DNA of 64,000 nucleotides from Bradyrhizobium elkanii WSM2783 (GTDB lineage Bacteria > Pseudomonadota > Alphaproteobacteria > Rhizobiales > Xanthobacteraceae). The stretch is from NCBI RefSeq assembly GCF_000472865.1, contig NZ_AXAP01000023.1, positions 1 through 64,000 on the forward strand, read 5' to 3'. Below the pieces are notes generated by a model. The model saw nothing but the letters and a program-made list of their open reading frames with translations, made no database searches and was not told where the DNA came from. The position numbers were made by a program, and so were the translations under genes. Of the stretch, positions 1 through 7,593 are shown one piece after another; position 1 is the first letter of the stretch, and the number at the start of each line of letters is the position of its first letter.

Positions 1-113
1 AGCGCCTCCGGCTCGCTCGCCACCTTGGCTTCCCGCACGATCTTGCCGTTGGCGTCAACCACACACACGCTCGAGCATTCCAATGACACATCGATTCCGG
101 CATAGTGCTCCAT
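1..113 (-). CDS. IS110-family transposase, N-terminal fragment (window edge)
   Basis: Reading the minus strand from an ATG at 113 gives MEHYAGIDVSLECSS and about 37 residues before the window ends. The GIDVS segment carries the first Asp of the RuvC-like DEDD catalytic domain of IS110-family transposases (serine-assisted recombinases guided by a bridge RNA in characterised members). Only the first domain strand is visible, so the IS110 versus IS1111 subgroup and the integrity of the gene cannot be judged. It lies tail-side to the Nit1C cluster, with about 240 bp of non-coding DNA between. The family call is confident from the N-terminal signature; the rest is outside the window. Confidence 0.8.
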   Translation of the reverse strand, partial: MEHYAGIDVSLECSSVCVVDANGKIVREAKVASEPEA

Positions 114-345
114 GGTCGTCTCTCCATGATGCTTGGAGCGAGGTCCATCCTCGACTCCGTCACACCATCAATGTGAGGGACGACCGCCCGCCCTCCAAGC
201 AAGCCGCGCGCAGCGCGCCACCCATAGCGCCGTAGCAAGCGCGGCTTGCTTGGAGGGCAGACCGCGGCCCGTTACCCCATCTACAAGCGGCAACCGCTTG
301 CTCGCGCCACAATGTACATCGGTGTTTATTGAGTCCCGGTGTGAT
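114..345 (-). ncRNA. Putative IS110 non-coding end with bridge-RNA-like hairpins
   Basis: This is the region immediately 5' of the transposase start, where IS110-group elements carry the bridge RNA. It contains a 20-bp perfect inverted repeat (190-209 pairing with 239-258, 29-nt loop) and a second short hairpin (284-290 with 294-300, loop CAA). No protein-like ORF is convincing here. The outer boundary of the IS is not defined because only one end is in the window and no target duplication can be compared. The RNA assignment is inference from position and structure; the long stem could alternatively act as a terminator between the IS and the Nit1C operon. Confidence 0.35.
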
Positions 346-351
346 TGGCGC

Positions 352-1647
352 CTAACCCGCGGCATCAAGCGCGAGCACGCGCCCATCTGCGCGAGTTGCA
401 TTCTCCTGTACCGCGCTCCGCCGGCCCACGATATGATCCGCCACGAACTCCGTGTCGCGACCGATGCCGACGAACCGGCCTGAACCCCAAGTGTAAAGCC
501 AGGGCAATCCGATCACATAGGCGCCATCGACCGAGGTGATACCGCGCTTGTGCGTGGGATAACCTGCGCCGTCGAACATCGGCAAATCCACCCACGACCA
601 GTCCGAACGAAAGCCGGTGGTCCAGATGATGCTGGTGATGCCGGCTGCCGCAAGGTCGAGCTCCGTCGGGGTCTCGGCGGGCGACCACACCGGCGCATAG
701 TGCGGCGTCAGCGGCGCATCGATCCCGCCTCTCGCAATGTGGTCGTCGATCAGGCTGCAGATGCCGTTGTAGACTCGATCAGCATTGTCGAGGTTGGTCT
801 TTAGATCGTCGCCGAGCCGCAACGTGGTGCCACGCGCGTCCTGCAGGCGCCCGTAGAGCTTCATGCCTTCGAGCGCAAACTTGCGCAGATCGATGTCGCG
901 GCCGCCATCGCGGCCGGTGAGATAGTGGTTGGCATTCCTGCGAACCTTTTCACGCAGCGGATGCTGATCCACCGGCAGATCGTATTGGCCGAGATCATCG
1001 AGCCAGTCGACGGCGTCGCGGCCGCGGTAGAAGCGGGGGCAGCGCGGCGCACTGCCGACCGCGAGATGAACCTTGCGGCCGGCCAGATGCAGGTCCTCGG
1101 CGATCTGGCAGCCGGACTGGCCGCTGCCGACCACGAAGATCTCGCCCGGTGGCAACTGGTCCGGATTGCGATAGGCGGAAGAATGGATCTGCGTGATGGC
1201 CGGGCCCAGCCGCTCTGCGAAGTCGGGAATCTTCGGGATGTGATAGCCGCTCACCGCGAGCACGATGCTGTCTGCGGTGACTTCGCCCGCGGTCGTATCG
1301 AGCAGGAATCTTCCATCTGCCTGCCTCAGCCTGACGACCGCGACGCCTTCGCGGACCGGCGCCGTGATGTGCTTCGCGTAGTCTTCGATATAGCGGACGA
1401 TCTCGTCGCGCAGCATGAAGCCGTGCGGATCGCTGCCGGCATAGGGGAAGCCGGGGAGCTGGCACTGCCAGTTCGGCGTCACCAGGCAGAACGCGTCCCA
1501 GCGCTGCGTCTTCCAGGAATGGGCGATGCTGTTCTTCTCCAGCACCACATGGTCGATATCGTGCCGGCTGAGCTGCGCGCTCATCGCAAGGCCGGCCTGT
1601 CCGCCGCCGATCACGACGACCGGGTAGTGAGAGTCGAGATCAGACAT
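352..1647 (-). CDS. MSMEG_0569-family flavin-dependent oxidoreductase (Nit1C)
   Basis: About 431 residues with an N-terminal FAD dinucleotide-binding motif (VVVIGGGQAGLAMSAQL) and a second nucleotide-binding motif near residue 170 (FVVGSGQSGCQIAEDL), as in flavin monooxygenase-like enzymes. The family is a fixed member of the Nit1C nitrogen-starvation cluster; its substrate is not established. Two adjacent ATGs occur; the second (1647) sits at better distance from an AGGAG. It is the last gene of the operon and ends with a natural TAG close to the IS110 end. It starts 13 bp after the MSMEG_0570-like gene. Family assignment rests on sequence plus cluster context. Confidence 0.85.
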   Translation of the reverse strand: MSDLDSHYPVVVIGGGQAGLAMSAQLSRHDIDHVVLEKNSIAHSWKTQRWDAFCLVTPNWQCQLPGFPYAGSDPHGFMLRDEIVRYIEDYAKHITAPVREGVAVVRLRQADGRFLLDTTAGEVTADSIVLAVSGYHIPKIPDFAERLGPAITQIHSSAYRNPDQLPPGEIFVVGSGQSGCQIAEDLHLAGRKVHLAVGSAPRCPRFYRGRDAVDWLDDLGQYDLPVDQHPLREKVRRNANHYLTGRDGGRDIDLRKFALEGMKLYGRLQDARGTTLRLGDDLKTNLDNADRVYNGICSLIDDHIARGGIDAPLTPHYAPVWSPAETPTELDLAAAGITSIIWTTGFRSDWSWVDLPMFDGAGYPTHKRGITSVDGAYVIGLPWLYTWGSGRFVGIGRDTEFVADHIVGRRSAVQENATRADGRVLALDAAG

Positions 1648-1659
1648 CATGAGCTCCTG

Positions 1660-1947
1660 TTATTGTTCGAACGAAACGATGGCGACGGAGGCTCCTGGCA
1701 TGGCCTCGAACCGGTGAGCCGTTTCCTCGATACGGGCGAGCTGACCGAGCGCACGGGTGCAGAGGAAGCCGTATTTCTCGCGGACGCGCTCCGCTGCGAT
1801 CGTCAGCGCGATGCGGCTGCGCTCCTGGAAATCGGCGAGCGGGTAGGTCGCGCCGACGGCGAGATGGTCCTTGATCACCAGCGAAGGCGAATAGCAGACC
1901 TCGATGCTTTCATCCGGCCAGCGCACATGGAAACGCATTTCAGGCAT
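1660..1947 (-). CDS. MSMEG_0570-family nitrogen starvation response protein
   Basis: A 95-residue acidic protein starting MPEMRFHVRWPD and containing an ERVREKYGF segment. Length and sequence style match the small MSMEG_0570 family found only in Nit1C clusters; no catalytic motif is visible and no biochemical role is known. Its ATG overlaps the 3' end of the upstream glycosyltransferase gene by 8 bp, implying translational coupling. The family name rests on recognition of the cluster and on size. Confidence 0.8.
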   Translation of the reverse strand: MPEMRFHVRWPDESIEVCYSPSLVIKDHLAVGATYPLADFQERSRIALTIAAERVREKYGFLCTRALGQLARIEETAHRFEAMPGASVAIVSFEQ

Positions 1948-3106
1948 AATGCACCTCGCTCATGCGGCGATAGGCTGGAAGGTGCGCCTCAGCGGTGCGG
2001 CTCCAATCGTGACGTTCGGCGACGTTACGTCCGTTCGCGGCGAGGCGGCAGCGAAGCGGCTCGGACAGCGCGCTGATGATGGCATTCGCAATCGAGCCCG
2101 CCTGATGCGGATCGCACCAGGCAACGTCGTCCGCGCCGAGATATTCGGTGAAGGGCGGGATATGCGAGACGATCACGGGGACGCCGCTCGCCATCGCTTC
2201 GAGTACGACGAGGCCAAAGCCCTCGCGCAGCGACGGGAAGACCAGAGCGTCCGAAAGCCGATAGAGCGATGGCATCTCAGTATCGGCAAGCGGCCCGGTC
2301 TCGATCACCGCACCTGCGGGCAGCCCCGCAACCTGCAGCCGCAGCCGGAACTGCCGCTGGTAGGCGCCATGGTCGAGCAGCGACGCTCCGCCCGCGATCA
2401 CGAGCTGGGCGGAGCGGTGGATGGCATGCATCTGGCTGAAGGCATCGAGGATGGCATGGGTGTTCTTGCGTTGCTCGATGCCGCCAATCGCCAGCAGCAC
2501 TGGTCCCTCGCGAAGCCCGAGACGGGCGCGGAGTGCGCTATCGATGGGATTGGGGGCAGACGAATAGCGGCCGGTGTCGACGCCGTTGCCGACCAGCGTC
2601 GAGCTACAGGCCAATTCGATGCGAAGCCGCTCCTGCCACATCCGGCTGACGACAAAGAGCTGATCGGCGAGAACGATCGAGCGCTGGTCGAGCTGGCGCA
2701 GCCGCGCGTCGCTGAAATCATCGACGTGGTGCACGGTGCGGACGTAACCCTGGATCAGCCCGCGCTGCTTCAGCGTCGCCAGCGCATTGCCGGAGATGCC
2801 GTCCTGGGCATGGAAGACATCGAATTGCCGATGCGCGGCATTCTCGAAATGCCGCACATAGTCCGCGATGCGCGTTTCCACCATCGACGCGACATCGTCA
2901 GACACAGCCGACGCCGGCACCGATATGGTCGGCGCGAGACTGGAACGGAAGAAGCCCTTGCCGGTGCGATCGGGCGCATGCACGATGGCGGCATGGCCGA
3001 GCCTCGTCAAGGCGTCCGCGAGCTCGAGCGCGTGCACCACGCCGCCACGCGCATTGGTCGAGTGGGTCAGGATCGCGATGCGGAGCCCCGGCGATGAAGC
3101 GGTCAT
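1940..3106 (-). CDS. MSMEG_0565-family glycosyltransferase (GT4-like)
   Basis: A 388-residue GT-B type glycosyltransferase. The N-terminal half has the GGVVHALELADAL sugar-acceptor segment. The C-terminal half holds the nucleotide-sugar site, with the EX7E-like stretch around FPSLREGFGLVVLEA typical of GT4 retaining enzymes. A longer open frame reaches 3472 but runs over the upstream gene; the ATG at 3106 overlaps the upstream stop as ATGA and is preferred. It is a conserved partner of the nitrilase in Nit1C clusters. The acceptor molecule is unknown, and a secreted or cell-bound glycoside linked to nitrogen stress would be speculation. Confidence 0.85.
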   Translation of the reverse strand: MTASSPGLRIAILTHSTNARGGVVHALELADALTRLGHAAIVHAPDRTGKGFFRSSLAPTISVPASAVSDDVASMVETRIADYVRHFENAAHRQFDVFHAQDGISGNALATLKQRGLIQGYVRTVHHVDDFSDARLRQLDQRSIVLADQLFVVSRMWQERLRIELACSSTLVGNGVDTGRYSSAPNPIDSALRARLGLREGPVLLAIGGIEQRKNTHAILDAFSQMHAIHRSAQLVIAGGASLLDHGAYQRQFRLRLQVAGLPAGAVIETGPLADTEMPSLYRLSDALVFPSLREGFGLVVLEAMASGVPVIVSHIPPFTEYLGADDVAWCDPHQAGSIANAIISALSEPLRCRLAANGRNVAERHDWSRTAEAHLPAYRRMSEVHYA

Positions 3107-4098
3107 GCGACGCTCCGCTGGATCGGACGCTGGGCGGGGCCGCAGCCGATCAACGACTGCTGCGCGAAATCCCACACCGTCGCGCGGTCGGAGCCGGCGC
3201 GAATGTCGACCGTGGTTCCGGCCATCACGTCGCCAACGGACGCGGCGGCGATGCCGCGCTGGCGAAAGCGCGCGAGCGTTTCGTCGAGATGTTCCGGCTT
3301 GACCGACAAGAGATAACCGAAGCTCGGAAAGGTCTGCAGCCAGCGTTCCAGCGGAACGCCGTCCGGAATCGGGATCGCGTCGAGATCGAGGGCGAGCGCC
3401 ACCTGCGAGCACTCGGCGAGCATCGCGGCGGTGCCGACGATGCCGCCCTGGCTGATGTCCTTGGCGGCGCACGCGAGCCCGGACTCGGCAACCGACGGCA
3501 GGATCTCGATGTCGCCGCGCAGCCGTTCCGGCGGCGCATCGGTTGCCGCTTCCCAGTTCGCGAACGGCTCGCGGTAGCGACCGCGAAGATCGATCGCGGC
3601 AACGAGCTTGTCGCCTGGCTTCGCATCGAAGCTGGTCAGCAGCCGCTTGGCACGGCCGAGGATCGCGACCGCGAATTGGCTCTGGCTACTGCGAATATTG
3701 GTGTGGCCGCCGATGATGGGGACCCCGAACGCCTTCGCCGCCGCCTTCAGGCCGGCGAGGATCGGCGATGCGTTATCCGGGCCATCGGACCAGATCGCAT
3801 TGACGATCGCGGTGGGCCGTCCGCCCATCGCCGCGACATCGGAGATGTTGACCATCGCGCCGCACCAGCCGGCGAACCAGGGATCGGCGGCGACGAATTC
3901 GTTCATGAAGCCTTCGATCGCGAACAGGAGGTGGCCGTCACCATCCGGAATTGCCGCGCAGTCGTCGCCCACGGGGATCGCCTGATCGCCCGACAGCTCG
4001 AGCGCGGCGGCCACCGCGGCGATGTCGGCCTTGGCGGCGATGCCGCGGCTCTGCCGCAGCCGTTCCACAAGAGCATCGATGGCGGCACCGGAGAGCAT
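3103..4098 (-). CDS. Sll0787-family AIR synthase-like protein
   Basis: 331 residues resembling the PurM/HypE/ThiL superfamily. An N-terminal Asp-rich nucleotide site (VGDDCAAIP) is followed by a GGHTN motif near residue 140. The superfamily members bind ATP and activate an oxygen or nitrogen centre by phosphorylation; the substrate of the Sll0787 family is not known. It lies between the N-acetyltransferase (2 bp upstream) and the glycosyltransferase (4-bp overlap). It is a core Nit1C member, which is stronger evidence for the family than the motif alone. Confidence 0.85.
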   Translation of the reverse strand: MLSGAAIDALVERLRQSRGIAAKADIAAVAAALELSGDQAIPVGDDCAAIPDGDGHLLFAIEGFMNEFVAADPWFAGWCGAMVNISDVAAMGGRPTAIVNAIWSDGPDNASPILAGLKAAAKAFGVPIIGGHTNIRSSQSQFAVAILGRAKRLLTSFDAKPGDKLVAAIDLRGRYREPFANWEAATDAPPERLRGDIEILPSVAESGLACAAKDISQGGIVGTAAMLAECSQVALALDLDAIPIPDGVPLERWLQTFPSFGYLLSVKPEHLDETLARFRQRGIAAASVGDVMAGTTVDIRAGSDRATVWDFAQQSLIGCGPAQRPIQRSVA

Positions 4099-4100
4099 GA

Positions 4101-4649
4101 TCAGGCCGCCAGTTTCGCCAGGGAGAGGAAGCCGGTCTCAGGAGTGCGGAATGGCGGATAGTGATCGAGGTCGGCCTCCATGCGGTGATGCGGGCGGCCG
4201 TGCAGCTCGAACTCACCGAGCGAGCGCCAGTGCATGTGCTGGAACAGCAGCGCATTCTGGCTCTGGACATTGGCGAGGAAACGGCGGCAGCCGCGCGCGT
4301 GCGCCGACGATACCGCAAGCCGGATCAGGCCGGTGCCGACCGCGCTCAGCCGGCGATAGTTCTTCGCGACCGCCAGCCGCGATCCCCACCAGACATCGGG
4401 TTCGTGATCATCGGGGTGAATACGCACAGTGCCGACAACGTCGTCCTCGACCACGCCGAGCAGCGACACCGCCACGAGTGGAATGGCGAAGTCATCGATC
4501 GCATCGCGATCATCATCGGCGAAGATGTGCTGTTCCTCGCAGAACACCCTACGGCGGAGCGCAGCGGCCGCAGCCTTCTCCCAAGATTCGGTCGCGAACT
4601 TCACTTGGAATTCCGGCGCAATGAACGGCTTGAAGGATTCGAAGATCAT
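4101..4649 (-). CDS. MSMEG_0567/Sll0786-family nitrogen starvation N-acetyltransferase
   Basis: A 182-residue GNAT-fold protein. The DDVVGTVRIHPDD strand, the SRLAVAKNYRR acetyl-CoA-binding region and the VGTGLIRLAVSSA helix are the visible GNAT elements. The acceptor substrate is unknown. The start overlaps the upstream radical SAM stop codon as ATGA and the stop is 2 bp from the next gene, so it is translationally embedded in the Nit1C operon. The presence of a Trp/His-rich C-terminus (MHWRSLGEFELHGRPHHRME) is typical of the family. Confidence 0.85.
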   Translation of the reverse strand: MIFESFKPFIAPEFQVKFATESWEKAAAAALRRRVFCEEQHIFADDDRDAIDDFAIPLVAVSLLGVVEDDVVGTVRIHPDDHEPDVWWGSRLAVAKNYRRLSAVGTGLIRLAVSSAHARGCRRFLANVQSQNALLFQHMHWRSLGEFELHGRPHHRMEADLDHYPPFRTPETGFLSLAKLAA

Positions 4650-5782
4650 GCGATGGCCCTCCGCTCATAGGTCGACAGCGCCGAGCAGGCGCCGCATTTG
4701 CCGCAGCCCGCCTTGATGTCGGAGGCGCGCAAGTCCCCGGCCCGCAGCATGTCCGCAAGCGGGCGCAGGATGTCGTGCATGAACGAAGGAGGTGGTGTCG
4801 GATGACTCTCCAGCGGCGTGCCGGCAATCGGTACAAACGGAACGACGAAGGGATAGACGCCGATGTCGATCAGGCGCCGGGAGGTCGCAAGGATCTCGGC
4901 AGGTTCGTCGCCGAGCCCGGCGAGGATATAGGTCGAGACCTGGCCGCGGCCGAACACCGGCACCGCCGCCGCGAAGGCTTCGAAATAGTCGTCGATGGAG
5001 ACCTGGGCCTTGCCCGGCATGATCCGTTGCCGCACGTCGGCGCCGATGACTTCCAGATGCATGCCGAGCGCATCGACGCCGGCATCCTTCATGCGGCCGA
5101 ACCAGGCGAAATCATCCGGCGGCTCGCATTGCGCCTGGATCGGCAGGTCGACGGCGGCTTTGACGGCCGCGGCGCTCTCGGCAAGGATCGCCGCACCGCG
5201 ATCGGAGGTGCGCGGCGTGCCCGTGGTCATCACCATGTGACGCACGCCATCGAGCTCGACCGCGGCCTTGGCGACTTCGGCAAGCTGTGCCGGCGTCTTG
5301 CGTTCGACCGTGCGTCCGGCCGCGAGCGACTGCCCGATCGCGCAGAACTGGCAGGTCTTGGTGCGGCTCTGGTAGCGGATGCATGTCTGCAGCACCGTGG
5401 TTGCGAGCACGTCACGCCCATGCAGCGTCGCGATCTTGGAATAGGGAATGCCGTCGGCGGTAGAGAGCTCGTAGAATTTCGGCCGCAGCGGGAACGAGAC
5501 ATCGGCCAGCACGATGCCGTCGCGCGAGATGCGGCTGCGGCCCGCGGCGTCGGGCCGCTCGACGAGGTATGGGCTCTCGAACGCCGGCGCATTGTGGACC
5601 GGCACCATCACCGTGGAACCATCGATGGTGAATGGCGTGTGGTCCGAGGGGCCGGCGCCGCCGCGGCGGCTGATGCCGCCGTTCCTGGGATCAGCGAGGC
5701 GTACTCCGAAGGACTGCAACTCGTTGATCAACTGCTCGGTCGGCATCGCCTTGAGTCGCTCGTGCGGCATCTGCTGTGTCAT
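4646..5782 (-). CDS. MSMEG_0568-family radical SAM protein
   Basis: About 378 residues. The SAM-cluster cysteines appear as C-x9-C-x2-C (CIRYQSRTKTCQFC), wider than the canonical C-x3-C-x2-C, and a C-terminal CGKCGAC segment could ligate a second cluster. It is BioB-like in overall character and a fixed Nit1C member with unknown substrate. The ATG at 5782 lies inside the end of the nitrilase gene, giving a 92-bp overlap; a later ATG at 5746 would still overlap. An open frame extends to 5887, but that part is antisense-frame coding of nitrilase. Confidence 0.85.
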   Translation of the reverse strand: MTQQMPHERLKAMPTEQLINELQSFGVRLADPRNGGISRRGGAGPSDHTPFTIDGSTVMVPVHNAPAFESPYLVERPDAAGRSRISRDGIVLADVSFPLRPKFYELSTADGIPYSKIATLHGRDVLATTVLQTCIRYQSRTKTCQFCAIGQSLAAGRTVERKTPAQLAEVAKAAVELDGVRHMVMTTGTPRTSDRGAAILAESAAAVKAAVDLPIQAQCEPPDDFAWFGRMKDAGVDALGMHLEVIGADVRQRIMPGKAQVSIDDYFEAFAAAVPVFGRGQVSTYILAGLGDEPAEILATSRRLIDIGVYPFVVPFVPIAGTPLESHPTPPPSFMHDILRPLADMLRAGDLRASDIKAGCGKCGACSALSTYERRAIA

Positions 5783-6752
5783 CGGATACGTCTCCCGGAT
5801 TGGGCATGAGGCGATTGGGGTGAAGGCCGTGCATCGGACGCGCCGGCTGGTCGTTGAGCACGAGCGACAAAAGCTCCGGGCGGGCATAATGGCCGACCGA
5901 GTCCATCATCCGCTTGCGCTTGGTGATCAGAGCCATGTCGAGATCGGCGATCAGAATTCCCTCGCCCCTGGTGAGCGGCGGGACGAGGTGATTGCCTTCC
6001 GGCGAGACGATCGCGGTCATGCAGCCGCCGCGCAGGCCCTTGCGCAGGCCTTCGTCCGGCGAGATCTTCGCGATCTGCTCCTCGGAGAGCCAGCCGGTGG
6101 CGTTGACGACGAAGCAACCGCTTTCGAGTGCATGGTGGCGGATCGTCACCTCGATCTGGTCGGCGAAGATCTGTCCGACCAGCGATCCCGGAAATTGCGC
6201 CGCGTGAATTTCCTCATGCTGCGCCATCAGCGCGTAGCGGGCGAGGGGATTGTAGTGCTCCCAGCAGGCGAGCGCGCCGACGCGGCCGACGGCCGTATCG
6301 GCCACCTTCAGTCCGGCGCCGTCGCCCTGGCCCCAGATCATGCGTTCGTGGAAGGTGGGTGTGATCTTGCGGCGCTTCAGCACGATCGCGCCGGTGGCAT
6401 CGAACACGAGCTGCGCATTATAGAGCGAGCCGTGATCGCGCTCGTTGACGCCGAGCACGATCACCATGGCATGGCGCTTGGCGGCTTGGGCGACGGCGTC
6501 GGTCACTGGGCCCGGCACCACGACGGCGTTGTCGTAGAGCTGGATATGCTCGGCGCCGCTCAGGACCGGCGGGCGGACGAAGGAAAAATACGGATACCAG
6601 GGAACCAGCGTCTCCGGGAACACGGCGAACTGGACGCCCTTGCCGGCCGCTTCCGCAATGGCCGCAAGGATCCGGTCGACGGTTCCGCTCGGCGTCTCCA
6701 GATCGGGCGCGATCTGGATCGCGGCAGCCTTGACGATGCGCTTCGCTGTCAC
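5691..6752 (-). CDS. Nit6803-family aliphatic nitrilase
   Basis: A 353-residue carbon-nitrogen hydrolase of the nitrilase branch. The catalytic triad is visible: Glu in FPETLVPWYPYF, Lys in KRRKITPTFHERM and Cys in GALACWEHYNPLARY, the last being the nitrilase signature. Such enzymes convert nitriles to carboxylic acid and ammonia; the Synechocystis homologue is a characterised broad-range nitrilase. It is the second gene of the Nit1C operon, 29 bp after the Sll0783-like gene. The last 31 codons overlap the radical SAM gene. Given published links of Nit1C to cyanide assimilation, a role in nitrogen scavenging from cyano compounds is likely but inferred. Confidence 0.93.
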   Translation of the reverse strand: MTAKRIVKAAAIQIAPDLETPSGTVDRILAAIAEAAGKGVQFAVFPETLVPWYPYFSFVRPPVLSGAEHIQLYDNAVVVPGPVTDAVAQAAKRHAMVIVLGVNERDHGSLYNAQLVFDATGAIVLKRRKITPTFHERMIWGQGDGAGLKVADTAVGRVGALACWEHYNPLARYALMAQHEEIHAAQFPGSLVGQIFADQIEVTIRHHALESGCFVVNATGWLSEEQIAKISPDEGLRKGLRGGCMTAIVSPEGNHLVPPLTRGEGILIADLDMALITKRKRMMDSVGHYARPELLSLVLNDQPARPMHGLHPNRLMPNPGDVSDDTADAARATQGDADRAVDQRVAVLRSTPR

Positions 6753-6781
6753 GGTCTCCTCCCTCGTCCGCTCGCCCCGCG

Positions 6782-7264
6782 TCAGAGCGTCCAGGTGTGG
6801 AGCATGAAGGCGTTGTCGTTGCGGTGGATCAGGATCAGATCCAGCACGTCGAGCGGATTGATCGGCCGGATGCCCGGGATCAGCGACGGCTCGCCATGGC
6901 CATACAGGGCCTGCAAGGCGAAGCGGCAGGCGTAGACGTTGCCGCCTTCGTCCATGAATTTTGCGAGCTGGTTGTTGAAGTTCTGGGCGCCTGGAAACGC
7001 TTCGTCGCCGATCTTCGGAAAGCCGCGCTGGATGCCGAGCGTGACGCCCGGACCATAGAGCAGGATCGAGGTGTCAAAACCCTTTCGCTTCAACCGAAGC
7101 GCCTGAAGGATGTTGACGAGACCGATCGAGCCTTCGAACGCGACTGTGTGGAACGTCACCAGCGCCTTCTCGCCGGGCTTGGCTTTGACGTCCTCGAAAA
7201 CCTTCTCCTCATAATCGACAAGAAAATCGCCTTTCTGGCGAGCGGGCATCGTTACTGCGGGCAT
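6782..7264 (-). CDS. MSMEG_0572/Sll0783-family nitrogen starvation response protein
   Basis: A 160-residue soluble protein, first in the Nit1C operon, with an AGGAGGT ribosome site just before its ATG. The SIGLVNILQALRLKRKGFD and GPGVTLGIQRGFP segments give it a DsrE-like appearance. The Synechocystis relative Sll0783 is induced on nitrogen starvation and is needed for polyhydroxybutyrate accumulation; molecular function is unknown. A sigma-54 -24/-12 element lies 48-63 bp upstream, matching expected nitrogen control. Confidence 0.87.
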   Translation of the reverse strand: MPAVTMPARQKGDFLVDYEEKVFEDVKAKPGEKALVTFHTVAFEGSIGLVNILQALRLKRKGFDTSILLYGPGVTLGIQRGFPKIGDEAFPGAQNFNNQLAKFMDEGGNVYACRFALQALYGHGEPSLIPGIRPINPLDVLDLILIHRNDNAFMLHTWTL

Positions 7265-7311
7265 TGCGCACCTCCTGCTCTCGTCCGGCCTCCCGGATCG
7301 ATTTCAGGATT

Positions 7312-7327
7312 AGCAATCAATGTGCCA
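7312..7327 (-). promoter_or_regulatory. Sigma-54 (RpoN) -24/-12 promoter of the Nit1C operon
   Basis: The minus strand reads TGGCACATTGATTGCT, matching the sigma-54 consensus TGGCAC-N5-TTGC with exact 10-bp spacing between the invariant GG and GC. The predicted start site is near 7301, giving a leader of about 38 nt to the ATG at 7264. Sigma-54 promoters need an enhancer-binding activator, so operon expression should be activator-dependent and plausibly nitrogen-responsive. Confidence 0.8.
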
Positions 7328-7356
7328 AACGCCTGTTTGCTCGATTAATCATCAAC

Positions 7357-7406
7357 GCAGTCAATATGCAGTCAGATATGCAGTCAATGTTGACTGGATA
7401 TCTGAC
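7357..7406. promoter_or_regulatory. 36-bp palindrome plus three direct repeats, regulator-binding site
   Basis: Positions 7371-7406 form a palindrome: outer arms GTCAGATAT/ATATCTGAC, inner arms CAGTCAA/TTGACTG, a TG centre and one mismatched pair. The left side also carries three direct repeats beginning at 7357, 7368 and 7380 (GCAGTCAATAT, GCAGTCAGATAT, GCAGTCAATGT), spaced 11-12 bp, about one helical turn. The centre lies roughly 87 bp upstream of the predicted sigma-54 start of Nit1C, where enhancer sites usually sit, and about 205 bp upstream of the divergent mocR gene. Binding by MocR or by a sigma-54 activator is inferred. Confidence 0.65.
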
Positions 7407-7593
7407 GGGACTGTAGGGATTGTTTCTCTGCCGTTAGAAAAAGCTGCCTAGCAGCAGTGTGCAACGCGCTCGATTGCTATGCAGGCGTCCTCGTCGAGTC
7501 CCGCAGGAATAATGGCAGTACTACGAACCCAATTGCGAAAAAGCATGCAACAACATACGGTCAATTTTGAGCTCATCTGGCTAGATCTCGCAA

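Noticed and set aside
925..2076. Long plus-strand open frame antisense to the flavin oxidoreductase and neighbours
   Set aside because: High-GC shadow frame; low-complexity, Arg/Ala/Asp-rich translation with no motif, while the minus strand encodes recognisable Nit1C proteins.
7357..7406. Short CRISPR-like direct repeats
   Set aside because: Repeats are 11-12 bp without spacers of constant length and form a palindrome; a regulatory site explains them.
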